Shown: positions 25,314 through 33,648 of the stretch, in pieces
Position numbering within the stretch: position 1 is the stretch's first letter
How the letters are laid out: every line of letters starts with the position of its first letter
NCBI GenBank assembly: GCA_030429345.1
Contig: JAUIFJ010000012.1
Location: 68,512 to 132,511, forward strand
DNA length: 64,000 nucleotides
Source: a bacterium
Lineage (GTDB): Bacteria > CAIWAD01
Reading direction: 5' to 3'
Translations under genes and position numbers: made by a program
The notes under the pieces: generated by a model
Told to the model about the DNA's origin: nothing
What the model saw: only the letters and a program-made list of their open reading frames with translations
The model's database searches: none

Positions 25314-27233
25314 ATGCAAAACCACGGTACCCGTTTTCCCGGCCTGCAGGCTCTCTCTGCTTTCTTCCTGCTGGCACTCTTTGCGGGCTCTCCCGCTCAT
25401 GCCCAGACCCGCGACATCACGGACCTGCAGATCACGGCCCAGGGCGATTCCCTGCGCCTGGAATGGGAGGAGCAGGCAGGCGTGCCGAAGATCAGCTATT
25501 CAGCGGAACCCCACGGCGTATACGGAATCGTCCCAGACGCCACCACCTGGACCAACGGCCAGCGCCGCTTTGCCAGCTTCCCGGCGGACACGGCGGGCAT
25601 CGGCTTCTTTCGGGTCAGCGTCAACCAGCCGCCGGTCGCCAGCCTGCCCCAGGGGCCGCTGCTGGTCGAGCTGGGCCAGCTGCTGCAGATTCCGGCGGGA
25701 GGATCAGACCCGGACGGGGACCCTCTGAGCTACCGCTGGGAGAGCGTGGATCACGCGCCTCAGTTCGGTGACACGCTGAGCCTGCCCACGCCGAGCGATG
25801 ACGGCGTGATCTGGTCCTTTGCCCTCTACGCCAGCGACGGACTGCAGGAGAGCGCCCCGGCGCAGGTCGAGGTGCGCGTGGTCCAGCCCGTGCTCGACGG
25901 CTGGTGCGTGGCTCCCTGGGGAGACGACGGCAACCCGGGCACTCCCCTGCTGCCCAAGGCCACCGTCGGGTTGGCCGTCGAACAGGCGCCGGGCAGCCGC
26001 GTCTACGTGGCCGAGGGCGAGTACGAGGGCTTTCTGGTCAGCCAGCTTCCGGGTCTGGTGCTCAAGGGCGGCTATTCACAGGACTTCCTGCACCGCCATC
26101 CCGAGAACAGCCAGACGATTTTCAACAGCCAACAGACCCTCACGGGTGCCCGCATTCGAATCGACTCCAGCGACGGGGCCCACCTGTCGGGGATACAGAT
26201 ATTGGGCGGGAACCCGGCCCTTGGCCTGGCTTTCAGCGACGATCTGTTCCTCGAAGACCTGGTCCTCGAATCGGACCCAGGCAGCAACGGCCAGCATGGC
26301 TTTCCGGGGATCAACGGGAACAACGGCGGCAACGCCCAGAATGGACGACCCGGCTGCGAGGATGGCAGCGGTCCCTTCTGCGAGAGCTGCTCGCGCCCGT
26401 CAGGTGGACTTGGCGGCTCGGGCTATTACTATGGCGGGCGCGGGGGCCATGGCGGCCACGGATCAGGTTCCGGGTACAATGGCATTGATGGCGGTGGCCC
26501 CTTTGGCGGCCCAGGATCCGGCGGAGCCTCGGGCCAGAACGCCAGCCGGGGCTATGCCGGCGGTGACGGCGCAAACGGGGACAACGGGGCCCAGGGGCTC
26601 CAGGGCAGCTGGAACCCGCTCTCGACGACCCTGCAGGTCTACGTCGGCGGCAATGGCACGCGCGGAGACGGAGGCGCCGGCGGGGGCGGCGGTGGGGGCG
26701 GCGGCGGCGGCACCAGTGGCTGCGACAGCTACGGCAGCTCCGGCGGCGGCGGTGGCGGGGGAGGCTATCCCGGCTATGGCGGAACCGGTGGCGAGGGGGG
26801 ACAGGCCAGCATCGGCCTGCGGCTGCGCGAATGTTCCAACGTGACCCTCTTCGCCCAGATCACCGTCGGCAGCGGCGGCCAGGGCGGCAATGGTGGCCAG
26901 GGAGGCAGCGGCGGTACTGGGGGCAACTACGGGAATGGCGGCGCCTACGGCGGCAGTGGCGAACAAGACGACGCCGGAAACGGAGCGCGCGGCGGCGAAG
27001 GCGGTGATGGCGGCAACGGGGGCTGGGGCGGCAACGGCGCCGGCGGGCCGGCGGTCGGCATCCTGACCAACAACGCCGAGCCATCGAGCGGCGCGGTCCA
27101 GGTCAACCTGCCGGCCCCGGCCCCCGGAGGCAGCAACGGTGGCGGCACGGGCCTGCCCGGCGCGACCCTTGCCCTGCTGAACGTGAGCAACCCGACGGCC
27201 GTGCCTTCCGGGCTGGACCTGCAGGTGCGCTAG
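25314..27233 (+). CDS. Secreted glycine-rich protein with a beta-helix-like region
   Basis: A 639-aa protein. The ATG at 25314 opens a signal peptide (LQALSAFFLLALFAGSPAHA). Residues about 30-195 look like fibronectin/PKD-like beta domains (LRLEWEEQAG, DPDGDPLSYRWE). A pectate-lyase-like beta-helix part follows (WCVAPWGDDGNPGTPLLPKATV, quoted in part; GVQILGGNPALGLAF type rungs). From about residue 325 to 590 the chain is extremely rich in Gly, Asn, Ser and Tyr with GGxGG and GNGG runs, then a short non-repetitive end. No sorting domain is present, unlike its neighbours. A structural or adhesive surface role is likely. It ends at a terminator 27 bp downstream. Confidence 0.7.
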   Translation: MQNHGTRFPGLQALSAFFLLALFAGSPAHAQTRDITDLQITAQGDSLRLEWEEQAGVPKISYSAEPHGVYGIVPDATTWTNGQRRFASFPADTAGIGFFRVSVNQPPVASLPQGPLLVELGQLLQIPAGGSDPDGDPLSYRWESVDHAPQFGDTLSLPTPSDDGVIWSFALYASDGLQESAPAQVEVRVVQPVLDGWCVAPWGDDGNPGTPLLPKATVGLAVEQAPGSRVYVAEGEYEGFLVSQLPGLVLKGGYSQDFLHRHPENSQTIFNSQQTLTGARIRIDSSDGAHLSGIQILGGNPALGLAFSDDLFLEDLVLESDPGSNGQHGFPGINGNNGGNAQNGRPGCEDGSGPFCESCSRPSGGLGGSGYYYGGRGGHGGHGSGSGYNGIDGGGPFGGPGSGGASGQNASRGYAGGDGANGDNGAQGLQGSWNPLSTTLQVYVGGNGTRGDGGAGGGGGGGGGGGTSGCDSYGSSGGGGGGGGYPGYGGTGGEGGQASIGLRLRECSNVTLFAQITVGSGGQGGNGGQGGSGGTGGNYGNGGAYGGSGEQDDAGNGARGGEGGDGGNGGWGGNGAGGPAVGILTNNAEPSSGAVQVNLPAPAPGGSNGGGTGLPGATLALLNVSNPTAVPSGLDLQVR

Positions 27234-27259
27234 CAGCTGCCAGCAACCGTAGAGCAACT

Positions 27260-27295
27260 GGCCCCGCCGCGTGATTCGCGGCGGGGCCTTTCTGT
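27260..27295 (+). terminator. Intrinsic terminator after the glycine-rich gene
   Basis: GGCCCCGCCGC-GTGATTC-GCGGCGGGGCC followed by TTTCTGTCT: an 11-bp perfect stem with a T-rich tail. Confidence 0.85.
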
Positions 27296-27334
27296 CTGTG
27301 TCTCACAGGAACGGACTCCAGGAGTGCCCGAGGC

Positions 27335-28519
27335 TCAGGGCTGCAGGACCGTCTCGAGCATCGCCGCCGTATACGGGCCGTCGGCCTGGCGGGAACGGCT
27401 CGCCAACTGCCGCCAGGCCTGAAAGACCGGCACGGGGCTATGCGCATACAGCAGGTAGCCGCAGGGGTAGACGGCGGCGAAGTCGCCCTCGCCGACGGCC
27501 GCTTTCAGGGAGCGTCCTTCCAGCGCCCTCTCGCAGGCCGAGGCCATCGAAACGCTGAATGCCGCCGAGTCGGCCTCGCTCCAGATGCCGGCTCGCGTCA
27601 AGGCCGAGACGGCCTTGGCCTCGGCGCCGCCCTCGTGGATCCAGGGGAGATGCGAGGCAAAGGGCGTGTCGAGGCTCTGTTCTTGCCAGAGGTGAGCCAG
27701 CTCGTGGGCGATTAGCTTCTGCAGCCCCTGTTTCAGGGAGGGCTGCTCCTCCAGCAGGTCGCGGCCCTGGAAATGCATCATAAACTGCCCGGCCAGAGCA
27801 CCGCCCTTGATCGAGTAGCCTTCGGCAGCGTGCAGCATGCCAGCGGCGAAGAGAGCCAGGGGACGATCGGTCAGCTCCAGTTGAAGTTCGTTCCTGTAGA
27901 CGGCAGAAGCGGCAGGGGCGACCTGCTCCACCGTGTCGAGGATCCACGCCGGTAGGGCCGGGTCGATCAGAAGCCGCAAGCCGTTGTGCTCCCTGGGCTC
28001 CTGAGGCCCGAAGAAGGCGTAGGCGGGATCGCCGAAGGCCGGCAACGCGGGAAGTAGTGTCAGGTCGCCTTCCAGGCCATCCAGTACGAAGGAGCACTCG
28101 AGCAGTTGCCAACCCTGCTCCGTCTTCGCTTCTCCCCAGAGGTGGCCCAGGAAGAGGGCCCGGCCACCGTCGGAAAAGCGCGCCACCGGCATATAGGTGT
28201 CCGCCTCGAAGGAGCTGTCGCTGGCGAAGAGCACACTGAAACTGTTGCGCGCCTTGCCTGAAAGGAGCAGTTTCCCGGCTCCTTCCCCTTCCTCGAAAAC
28301 GCATCCGGGCGTTTCCAGGAGCCATCCATCGCTGCGGAATGCGCCCGCGCGTGTCACGAACTGCAGGGCTTCGACGGAATTCTCGAATCTGTAGAGGACG
28401 CGCCAGCGATCCTCATCCAGCCTTGCGACCTGGATTTCGGCCCTCACTTTCGCGGCCCCGACTTCACCCGTACAGGCAAGCACCGCCAGAAACAGGATCC
28501 TCACCATCCACTTGGCCAT
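27335..28519 (-). CDS. Exported gluzincin-type zinc metallopeptidase
   Basis: A 394-aa protein with an N-terminal export signal (MVRILFLAVLAC; Cys16 could be a lipoprotein site). The zinc site HELAH is at 272-276 and the third ligand glutamate is Glu296 in PWIHEGGAEAKA, the HExxH...E arrangement of the gluzincin clan (M1/M61-like). The N-terminal 220 residues form a beta-rich domain (RWRVLYRFENSVEALQFV, TYMPVARFSDGG) as in M61-type peptidases. It is likely to cleave peptides in the periplasm or at the surface. No sorting domain. The start codon is the first of the reading frame with a hydrophobic signal. Confidence 0.78.
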   Translation of the reverse strand: MAKWMVRILFLAVLACTGEVGAAKVRAEIQVARLDEDRWRVLYRFENSVEALQFVTRAGAFRSDGWLLETPGCVFEEGEGAGKLLLSGKARNSFSVLFASDSSFEADTYMPVARFSDGGRALFLGHLWGEAKTEQGWQLLECSFVLDGLEGDLTLLPALPAFGDPAYAFFGPQEPREHNGLRLLIDPALPAWILDTVEQVAPAASAVYRNELQLELTDRPLALFAAGMLHAAEGYSIKGGALAGQFMMHFQGRDLLEEQPSLKQGLQKLIAHELAHLWQEQSLDTPFASHLPWIHEGGAEAKAVSALTRAGIWSEADSAAFSVSMASACERALEGRSLKAAVGEGDFAAVYPCGYLLYAHSPVPVFQAWRQLASRSRQADGPYTAAMLETVLQP

Positions 28520-28631
28520 GTACCTCGCACTCCTCTTTCTTGAATGCCATCAATGATTCTTTGACCGACAAGCCAGGGCATCGTTTCTGCGGAAACACGG
28601 TTTTCCAGGGCGTATCCGGACACATGCCTAG

Positions 28632-28656
28632 CAAAAACGGGCCCCGCAGGGCCCGC
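28632..28656 (-). terminator. Intrinsic terminator of the two-repeat PPC gene
   Basis: On the minus strand GCGGGCCCTGCGGGGCCCG is followed by TTTTTG, 25-50 bp after the stop codon at 28681. Confidence 0.85.
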
Positions 28657-28680
28657 TCGTGATTCATGAAGTGCATGATC

Positions 28681-30387
28681 CTAGTCGCAGAGATGCAACG
28701 CCTGGTAGAAACGGCGTCCCAGTGTGACACCGCCCGTGTGGGTGTAGCTGCCGTCCATGGCATCGACCTCCACCAGCAGGGCGCCCTCCTCGTAGGCTTC
28801 CATGCCGTTGGTGATGCGAAGGGTTCCGGCTACCGGGGTCCAGCTGAGCACGGCACTGGTGCCGACGGTCTCGATGGTGAGCTCGACGGCCTCGCAGGGC
28901 TGGCTGGTCGTGACACAGAGGTTCAGCTCGTCGAAGAACTCTTCCCCGTTGCCCCACCAGTTGTCGTAGCTCTCGCCGTTGTAGAAGCTGCTGTACTCCT
29001 CGTAGCCGCCGGGGCTGCCGGCGAAGAAGCCCAGGCGATCGTCCATGCCTGCCGGAGCGAAATCCACGCGGATCACATAGTCCTGGAAGGCCTGGATCTG
29101 GTAGCCCAGCGGGGTCATGTCCAGTTCCATGTAGCCGTCCCCAAGAGCGCCGGCATCAAAGTCCAGCGAACCGGCCAGGCTGCCGGGGTAGTCGCCGGGC
29201 GCGGGCTCGTATACGGCAAGGCTCAGGGTGCCATCGTGCTGGGGTTCGCTGTCCGTGTCCACGTGCAGCAGCACCGACTGCAGGGTGGCGTCGGCCTCGG
29301 GAATGAAGAGCTGCAGGTAGCTCAGCGCCGAGCCCATGGGATCGGGCAGGGTGAGCAGCAGGCCCGTGCTTTCGTGGTGGCAGAGGGCATCCTCGCCCAG
29401 GCAGTCGGCACGCAGGGTGAAGGTGAAGGGTTGGCCATCCCACTGGAAGGCGTCGACGACTACGAAATAGCGGCCGGCGGGCCAGACGCCGCTGATCGTT
29501 TCCGAGCTGCCGATCTGCCAGGGCATGGCCAGGCAGTCTGCTGGATCACAACTGCCGAGCAGGATCAGGTCCAGCTGCCCGGAGTCCTGGGAATCCAGTT
29601 CCAGGCTGAGCAGGCCGCCCGGATGATCGAGTGCGTAGAGCACTTCCGGACCGGACTCGCTGGAATAGCAGTAGTCGCTCCAAAGGTTGCCGTTCTGGGA
29701 ATCGGCGCTGGAACCATTGACCGTCTCGCCACAGTTCAGCGGCAGGGCGAATTCGCAGGGATCCAGCTCGCCGGGGCAGGTCACATCCAGCTCGAAGGTG
29801 AAGGGCTGGCCATTCCAGTTGTAGGCGTCGACGATGACGTAATACGTGCCGGCGTCGTACTCGCCGGAGATCGATTCGCTGCTGCCGATCAGCCAGGGCA
29901 TGTCCAGGCAGATCGGCAGCAGAAAATCGTACTCGCCGGAGATCGATTCGCTGCTGCCGATCAGCCAGGGCATGGCCAGGCAGTCGGCTGGATCACAACT
30001 GCCGAGCAGGATCAGGTCCAGCTGTTCACTGTCCGTGCTGTTCAAGGTCAGGTTGAGCAGACCGCCCGGATGGTCGAGCACATGGATGATCTCCGGAGCG
30101 GACTCGCCGCTGAAACAGTAGGCGGTCCACATGTCCCCGTTCTGCGAATCGGCGCTGCTGCCGTTGTAGACCGCATTGCATGCCAGCGGAAAGGCCAGAT
30201 CGCAGCCCTCGCGCTGGTCGCGGGAGGCGGGGGGCAACACGGCCTCGCCGTGATCCGCCTGCAGGGTCGCGTTCGTCAGCAGATGGTTCCGTGTGGCCTC
30301 GGCGGGCATTTCGGCAACCGCAGGCTGCGCCGCCTGCAGCGCGCCGGCGAGCAGGCCGCCGCAGAGGGTGATCATCAATGGGTTCAT
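28681..30387 (-). CDS. Secreted PPC-repeat protein with an internal 24-residue duplication
   Basis: A 568-aa relative of the protein at 23472. The ATG at 30387 (GAGGAC upstream) starts a signal peptide (MITLCGGLLAGALQA). Two PPC-like repeats with the same motifs (GSSADSQNGD/N, LDLILLGSCDPADCLAMPW) are followed by a region with cysteines and LQLFIPEADATL and a fibronectin-III-like end (VELTIETVGTSAVLSWTPV). It has no FlgD-like sorting domain and ends HLCD. In the first repeat the segment DMPWLIGSSESISGEYD occurs twice in a row, from a 57-bp in-frame duplication. It is probably a surface protein; retention mechanism unclear. Confidence 0.75.
   Translation of the reverse strand: MNPLMITLCGGLLAGALQAAQPAVAEMPAEATRNHLLTNATLQADHGEAVLPPASRDQREGCDLAFPLACNAVYNGSSADSQNGDMWTAYCFSGESAPEIIHVLDHPGGLLNLTLNSTDSEQLDLILLGSCDPADCLAMPWLIGSSESISGEYDFLLPICLDMPWLIGSSESISGEYDAGTYYVIVDAYNWNGQPFTFELDVTCPGELDPCEFALPLNCGETVNGSSADSQNGNLWSDYCYSSESGPEVLYALDHPGGLLSLELDSQDSGQLDLILLGSCDPADCLAMPWQIGSSETISGVWPAGRYFVVVDAFQWDGQPFTFTLRADCLGEDALCHHESTGLLLTLPDPMGSALSYLQLFIPEADATLQSVLLHVDTDSEPQHDGTLSLAVYEPAPGDYPGSLAGSLDFDAGALGDGYMELDMTPLGYQIQAFQDYVIRVDFAPAGMDDRLGFFAGSPGGYEEYSSFYNGESYDNWWGNGEEFFDELNLCVTTSQPCEAVELTIETVGTSAVLSWTPVAGTLRITNGMEAYEEGALLVEVDAMDGSYTHTGGVTLGRRFYQALHLCD
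29855..29983. repeat. In-frame direct repeat inside the PPC gene
   Basis: Positions 29855-29911 and 29927-29983 are 57-bp copies with one mismatch, 72 bp apart (24 codons). The frame is kept, so the protein gains 24 residues in one PPC domain. Confidence 0.9.
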
Positions 30388-30512
30388 GGAGTCCTCGTGG
30401 ATGGGTTCGATTCTTCGCTGTCTTTCGTTCAAGCCGACCCTTTAGAACGGAAAGTGCGCCGATTGAAGCAAGGGCTAGCTCTGTCCAGGGAAGAGGCATG
30501 GGATGAGGTGCT

Positions 30513-30740
30513 GTGTCGGCCGCAATCGTCGATCCTGGTGCCTTGACGAAGGGGGATGTGTACTCCGCCTTCGGGATTGACGATTGCGGAGAGGTCTCTG
30601 GGCGGGGGCACAGGGTGTCAGCCGCAATCGTCGATCCTGGTGCCTTGACGAAGGGGGATGTGTAATCCGCCATCGGGATTGACGATTGCGGAGAGGCCTC
30701 TGGGCGGGGGCAAAGGGTGTCGGCCGCAATCGTCGATCCT
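30513..30740. repeat. 102-bp direct repeats with internal inverted arms (2.2 copies)
   Basis: Units at 30513-30614, 30615-30716 and a truncated third at 30717-30740 with an exact 102-bp period and only a few differences. Each full unit contains the arms CCGCAATCGTC and GACGATTGCGG (30520-30530 and 30579-30589 in unit 1), extendable with GATCC/GGGAT. No reading frame here is credible. They lie in the 450-bp gap between the PPC gene and tRNA-Ser. Confidence 0.85.
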
Positions 30741-30777
30741 ATAGGAAAGCGCGCTAGGCGCGCGCACTATCTCTGGG

Positions 30778-30844
30778 CCTCTCCGTACGAAAACGAGAAA
30801 TGGCACACCGACGGTGTGCCATTTCTCGTTTTCGTACGGAGAGG
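30778..30844. repeat. 67-bp perfect palindrome overlapping the tRNA-Ser(GCU) 3' end
   Basis: Arms 30778-30810 and 30812-30844 are exact reverse complements around the single base A30811. The right arm contains the last 8 bases of the tRNA gene. The central GCACACCG-T-CGGTGTGC core, followed on the minus strand by CATTTCTCGTTTT, could act as the tRNA terminator, but the perfect pairing extends well beyond what a terminator needs. Confidence 0.9.
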
Positions 30845-30923
30845 GAGGGATTCGAACCCTCGGATGGTTTCACCCATCATACCCTTAGCAGGGGTACGCA
30901 ATCAGCCGCTCTGCCACCTCTCC
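30837..30923 (-). tRNA. tRNA-Ser (anticodon GCU)
   Basis: Minus strand, 87 nt including a G discriminator. The acceptor arms GGAGAGG and CCTCTCC pair fully, the anticodon loop is CCTGCTAAG with GCT, there is a long variable arm, and the T arm is GAGGGTTCGAATCCCTC. CCA is not encoded. It is the second gene of a tandem pair of serine tRNAs. Confidence 0.95.
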
Positions 30924-30953
30924 TGGATTTTTGGTCCCGCCTGTCGGAAATAG

Positions 30954-31036
30954 CGGAGGAAGGGGGACTCGAACCCCCAAGGGCGCTAACCCGGCGGTTT
31001 TCAAGACCGCTGCCTTACCAATTAGACTATTCCTCC
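30954..31036 (-). tRNA. tRNA-Ser (anticodon UGA)
   Basis: Minus strand, 83 nt with a G discriminator. Acceptor arms GGAGGAA and TTCCTCC pair, the anticodon stem-loop is GCGGT-CTTGAAA-ACCGC with TGA, a variable arm (CGGGTTAGCGCCC) and T arm GGGGGTTCGAGTCCCCC follow. CCA is not encoded. It lies 30 bp upstream of tRNA-Ser(GCU) and is probably co-transcribed with it. Confidence 0.93.
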
Positions 31037-31048
31037 AGGCAGACCCCG

Positions 31049-31077
31049 AATGTAGAATGCTGTTCTTCAAAAGTCAA
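31049..31077 (-). promoter_or_regulatory. Sigma-70 promoter of the tandem tRNA-Ser genes
   Basis: On the minus strand TTGACT, a 17-bp spacer and TACATT, ending 13 bp before the first tRNA base. The match and position are both good. Confidence 0.75.
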
Positions 31078-31174
31078 AGGGCTGCCCGATTCCCTTGCAT
31101 TGAAACCCGCTTGCCTGTTCCTTCGTATCTTCGACGCGGAGGGCGACGGGGCCCTCCGGCAACAGCGGCTATTC

Positions 31175-32308
31175 GTGACCCTCTTCCTTCTTTGGTGTGT
31201 AGGCCTGCCCGGGCTTTGGGCTCTGGTGCGGGAATGCCGCGACATGCGGCGCGCGGCCCAGGTGCCCCCGGCGGAGCTGCGACCGCTGCAGGATGAAAGT
31301 GCCGCCGGCCTGCGGGTCGTCTGCGCCTTCCGGAACGAAGAGGCCTGTCTGCCCGAACTGCTGGCGGCCTTGCTGCCCCAGCTGGAATCCCTGCCCGGCG
31401 CCGAGGCCTGGTTTGTCGATGACCACAGCAGCGACGGCGGAGCCGCGCTGGTCCGCGAGGCGGCCCAGCGGAACCCGTCGATCCACCTGCTGGAGGCAGA
31501 GGGACAGGGCAAGACCGCGGCTCTAGCCCAGGCGATTCGCGCCTGTGGCGGAAAGGTGCTGGTCTTTCTTGACGGGGATTGCGTGCCTGGGGCCGGATGG
31601 CTCAGGGCGCACGCACGGGCCCACGAAGACGGGGCGCGAATCGTGCTGGCCCACCAGCGCGTGATCGGCAAGGGATTCTCCCCCATGGAAAGCCTGCTGG
31701 CCAGCGCCCAGGTCGCCGGCGGAGCCGTGCGAGGCGCGCCTCCCTTCGCCCGCGGAGGAAACTGGTCGATCCGGCGCGAGGACTGGGAGGCTGTCGGCGG
31801 CTACGCCTCCATGGCCGCCCAGGGAAGCGGAGACGATGTCTTCCTGCTGCACCGCCTGCTGGACTCCGCGCCGACCTGTCGCTTCCTGCTCGGCGATGGC
31901 TGCCAGGTCAGCACGCCGGCCCTCGAGCGCCGCAAGCGGCCGGCCCAGCGTCGCCGGCGCTATTCGAAATGGCGCGGGCTCTCCGGCAGAGAGGCCCTGC
32001 GTCATGGCCTGCTCGCCTGGGGCCTGCTGCTGGGCATCGGGCTGCCCGTGGCGGCAGCGGCCACGAAGAACGGCATGGCGACCCTGCTGCTGCTGATGCA
32101 GCTGGCCTGGCTCTGGGTGATCGCCGCGCGCGCCCTGCGCCGTTTCGCCCGAAGTCTTCCGGCCGACGCCGCGGAGAGGAAAGGCCTGCGCCGCCTCCCT
32201 CTCTGGCCGGGACTGGTATTCGTATACAGCCTCTGGGGAGGACTCGGCGGCTATACCTGGAAGGGGCGCGAGGCGCGCACCCTTTCCGCAAGGAGAGAGA
32301 GCACATGA
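31175..32308 (+). CDS. Family 2 glycosyltransferase, first gene of a five-gene operon
   Basis: A GT-A fold GT2 of about 377 aa. The N-terminus is a membrane segment (VTLFLLWCVGLPGLWALV), then LRVVCAFRNEEACLPELL, the nucleotide-sugar aspartates in AWFVDDHSSDGG and FLDGDCVPGAGWL, and GGYASMAAQGSGDDVFLLHRL with the ED/DD catalytic region. Two or three C-terminal membrane helices follow. The start is uncertain: GTG at 31175 is chosen because it opens the first membrane helix, but no clear Shine-Dalgarno sequence is seen. Its stop overlaps the next gene by 4 bp. It probably builds a lipid-linked or surface glycan. Confidence 0.78.
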   Translation: MTLFLLWCVGLPGLWALVRECRDMRRAAQVPPAELRPLQDESAAGLRVVCAFRNEEACLPELLAALLPQLESLPGAEAWFVDDHSSDGGAALVREAAQRNPSIHLLEAEGQGKTAALAQAIRACGGKVLVFLDGDCVPGAGWLRAHARAHEDGARIVLAHQRVIGKGFSPMESLLASAQVAGGAVRGAPPFARGGNWSIRREDWEAVGGYASMAAQGSGDDVFLLHRLLDSAPTCRFLLGDGCQVSTPALERRKRPAQRRRRYSKWRGLSGREALRHGLLAWGLLLGIGLPVAAAATKNGMATLLLLMQLAWLWVIAARALRRFARSLPADAAERKGLRRLPLWPGLVFVYSLWGGLGGYTWKGREARTLSARREST

Positions 32309-33648
32309 AAGAGCACTGGCTCTTCATTCGTCACACATTCAGCCTGCGCCGCGTCTGGAACGCGGCGATCAACGGCCTGTCCTACCACCTGAGCAACTGG
32401 ATCGGCAAGCCCGTCGTCTGGGGCCTGCCGCCGGTGGTCGCCGTCGAGCCGACCAATCTCTGCAACCTGAAGTGCCCGCTCTGCCCCACCGGCGCGGGCA
32501 CCCTGCGTCGCCACGGCTCCTTCATGGATTTCGAGCTCTACAAGAAGGTCATCGACGAGGTATACAGGGACTCCTTCATGATCCTGCTCTGGAACCAGGG
32601 CGAAAGCTTCATGAACAAGGACTTCCTCAGGATGGCGCGCTATGCCGCCGACCGGGGCCTCTGGACCTACAGCAGCACCAACGGCCATTTCCTCGACGAC
32701 CCGGAGGCTGTCGTACATAGCGGCCTGGGAACCCTGCTGGTCAGCGTGGACGGCGCGACGAAGACGACCTACGAGGCCTATCGCCGCAGCGGCAAGTTCG
32801 ACCAGGTGATCGAGGGCATGCGCGAGCTGGTCGCCGCCAAGCGCCGCCTGAAGAGCGCCACACCCGTGATCCATCTGCAGTTCATCATCATGCGTCACAA
32901 CGAGCACGAGATTCCGCACATCACCGAGCTGGCGCGGGAGATCGGCGTCGACCGCCTGACCCTGAAGACCGTGCAGATCTACGACGATGCCGACATCGAT
33001 GTCTGGCTGCCGGAGAACATGGGCCAGAGCCGCTACGAGATCACGGAGGACGCGGAAGGCAAGCACTTTGCCCTCAAGGGCGGCTACAAGAACCGCTGCC
33101 GCAAATTGTGGAACATGCCCGTGGTCAACGCGGGCGGCGAGTTCGCCGTCTGCTGCTTCGACAAGGACGTGGACTTCCCCATGGGCAACATGAAGAGCGA
33201 GGGCTTCCGCGCCATCTGGAAAAGCGAGCGCTACCAGGCTTTCCGCCAGGGGCTGATGCAGGATCGCAGCGCCCTGGAAATGTGTCGCAACTGCGGCGAA
33301 GGCGTGAAGCTGAATCACGACCAGCGCGACATCCAGGTCGATCTGTCCAGGTCGGCCGCCACTCCGCAAAGGGTCGAGCTAAGCCCCGAAGAAGAGGCGG
33401 AACTGGCGCGCACGATTGCCGAGCGCGTCGATTCCACGGTCGAACGCATCGACACGCCGGAAGAAGCCCGCATGCGTGCCGAGAAGCTGGCCCGCGCCAA
33501 GGCGTCCCGCCCCCGAACCGCCGGCAGTCGCGAGAGTCGCCGCGAAGGCCGCACCGGCGTGGCCGGTCTTTCGCTGGGACAGGGGCCGCGCCCCATCGAG
33601 GAACTGCGCAACCGGCAGACGGACTCGAACAAGGAACAGCCCCGGTGA
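32305..33648 (+). CDS. Radical SAM / SPASM protein in a glycolipid-type operon
   Basis: A 447-aa protein. The [4Fe-4S] motif CNLKCPLC lies at residues 53-60 (Cys53, Cys57, Cys60) within EPTNLCNLKCPLCPTG; LLWNQGESFMN and LVSVDGAT are typical strands of the radical SAM barrel. A C-terminal SPASM-type auxiliary cluster is suggested by FAVCCFDKD near 280 and MCRNCGEG near 330. The last about 100 residues are charged, low-complexity and rich in Arg and Glu. Radical SAM/SPASM enzymes modify peptides or carry out sugar and lipid chemistry; the neighbours are glycosyltransferases and a deacetylase. ATG overlaps the GT2 stop by 4 bp. Confidence 0.85.
   Translation: MKEHWLFIRHTFSLRRVWNAAINGLSYHLSNWIGKPVVWGLPPVVAVEPTNLCNLKCPLCPTGAGTLRRHGSFMDFELYKKVIDEVYRDSFMILLWNQGESFMNKDFLRMARYAADRGLWTYSSTNGHFLDDPEAVVHSGLGTLLVSVDGATKTTYEAYRRSGKFDQVIEGMRELVAAKRRLKSATPVIHLQFIIMRHNEHEIPHITELAREIGVDRLTLKTVQIYDDADIDVWLPENMGQSRYEITEDAEGKHFALKGGYKNRCRKLWNMPVVNAGGEFAVCCFDKDVDFPMGNMKSEGFRAIWKSERYQAFRQGLMQDRSALEMCRNCGEGVKLNHDQRDIQVDLSRSAATPQRVELSPEEEAELARTIAERVDSTVERIDTPEEARMRAEKLARAKASRPRTAGSRESRREGRTGVAGLSLGQGPRPIEELRNRQTDSNKEQPR

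Noticed and set aside
30513-30740. CRISPR array
   Set aside because: The repeated unit is 102 bp without unique spacers, there are only two full copies and no cas gene is present.
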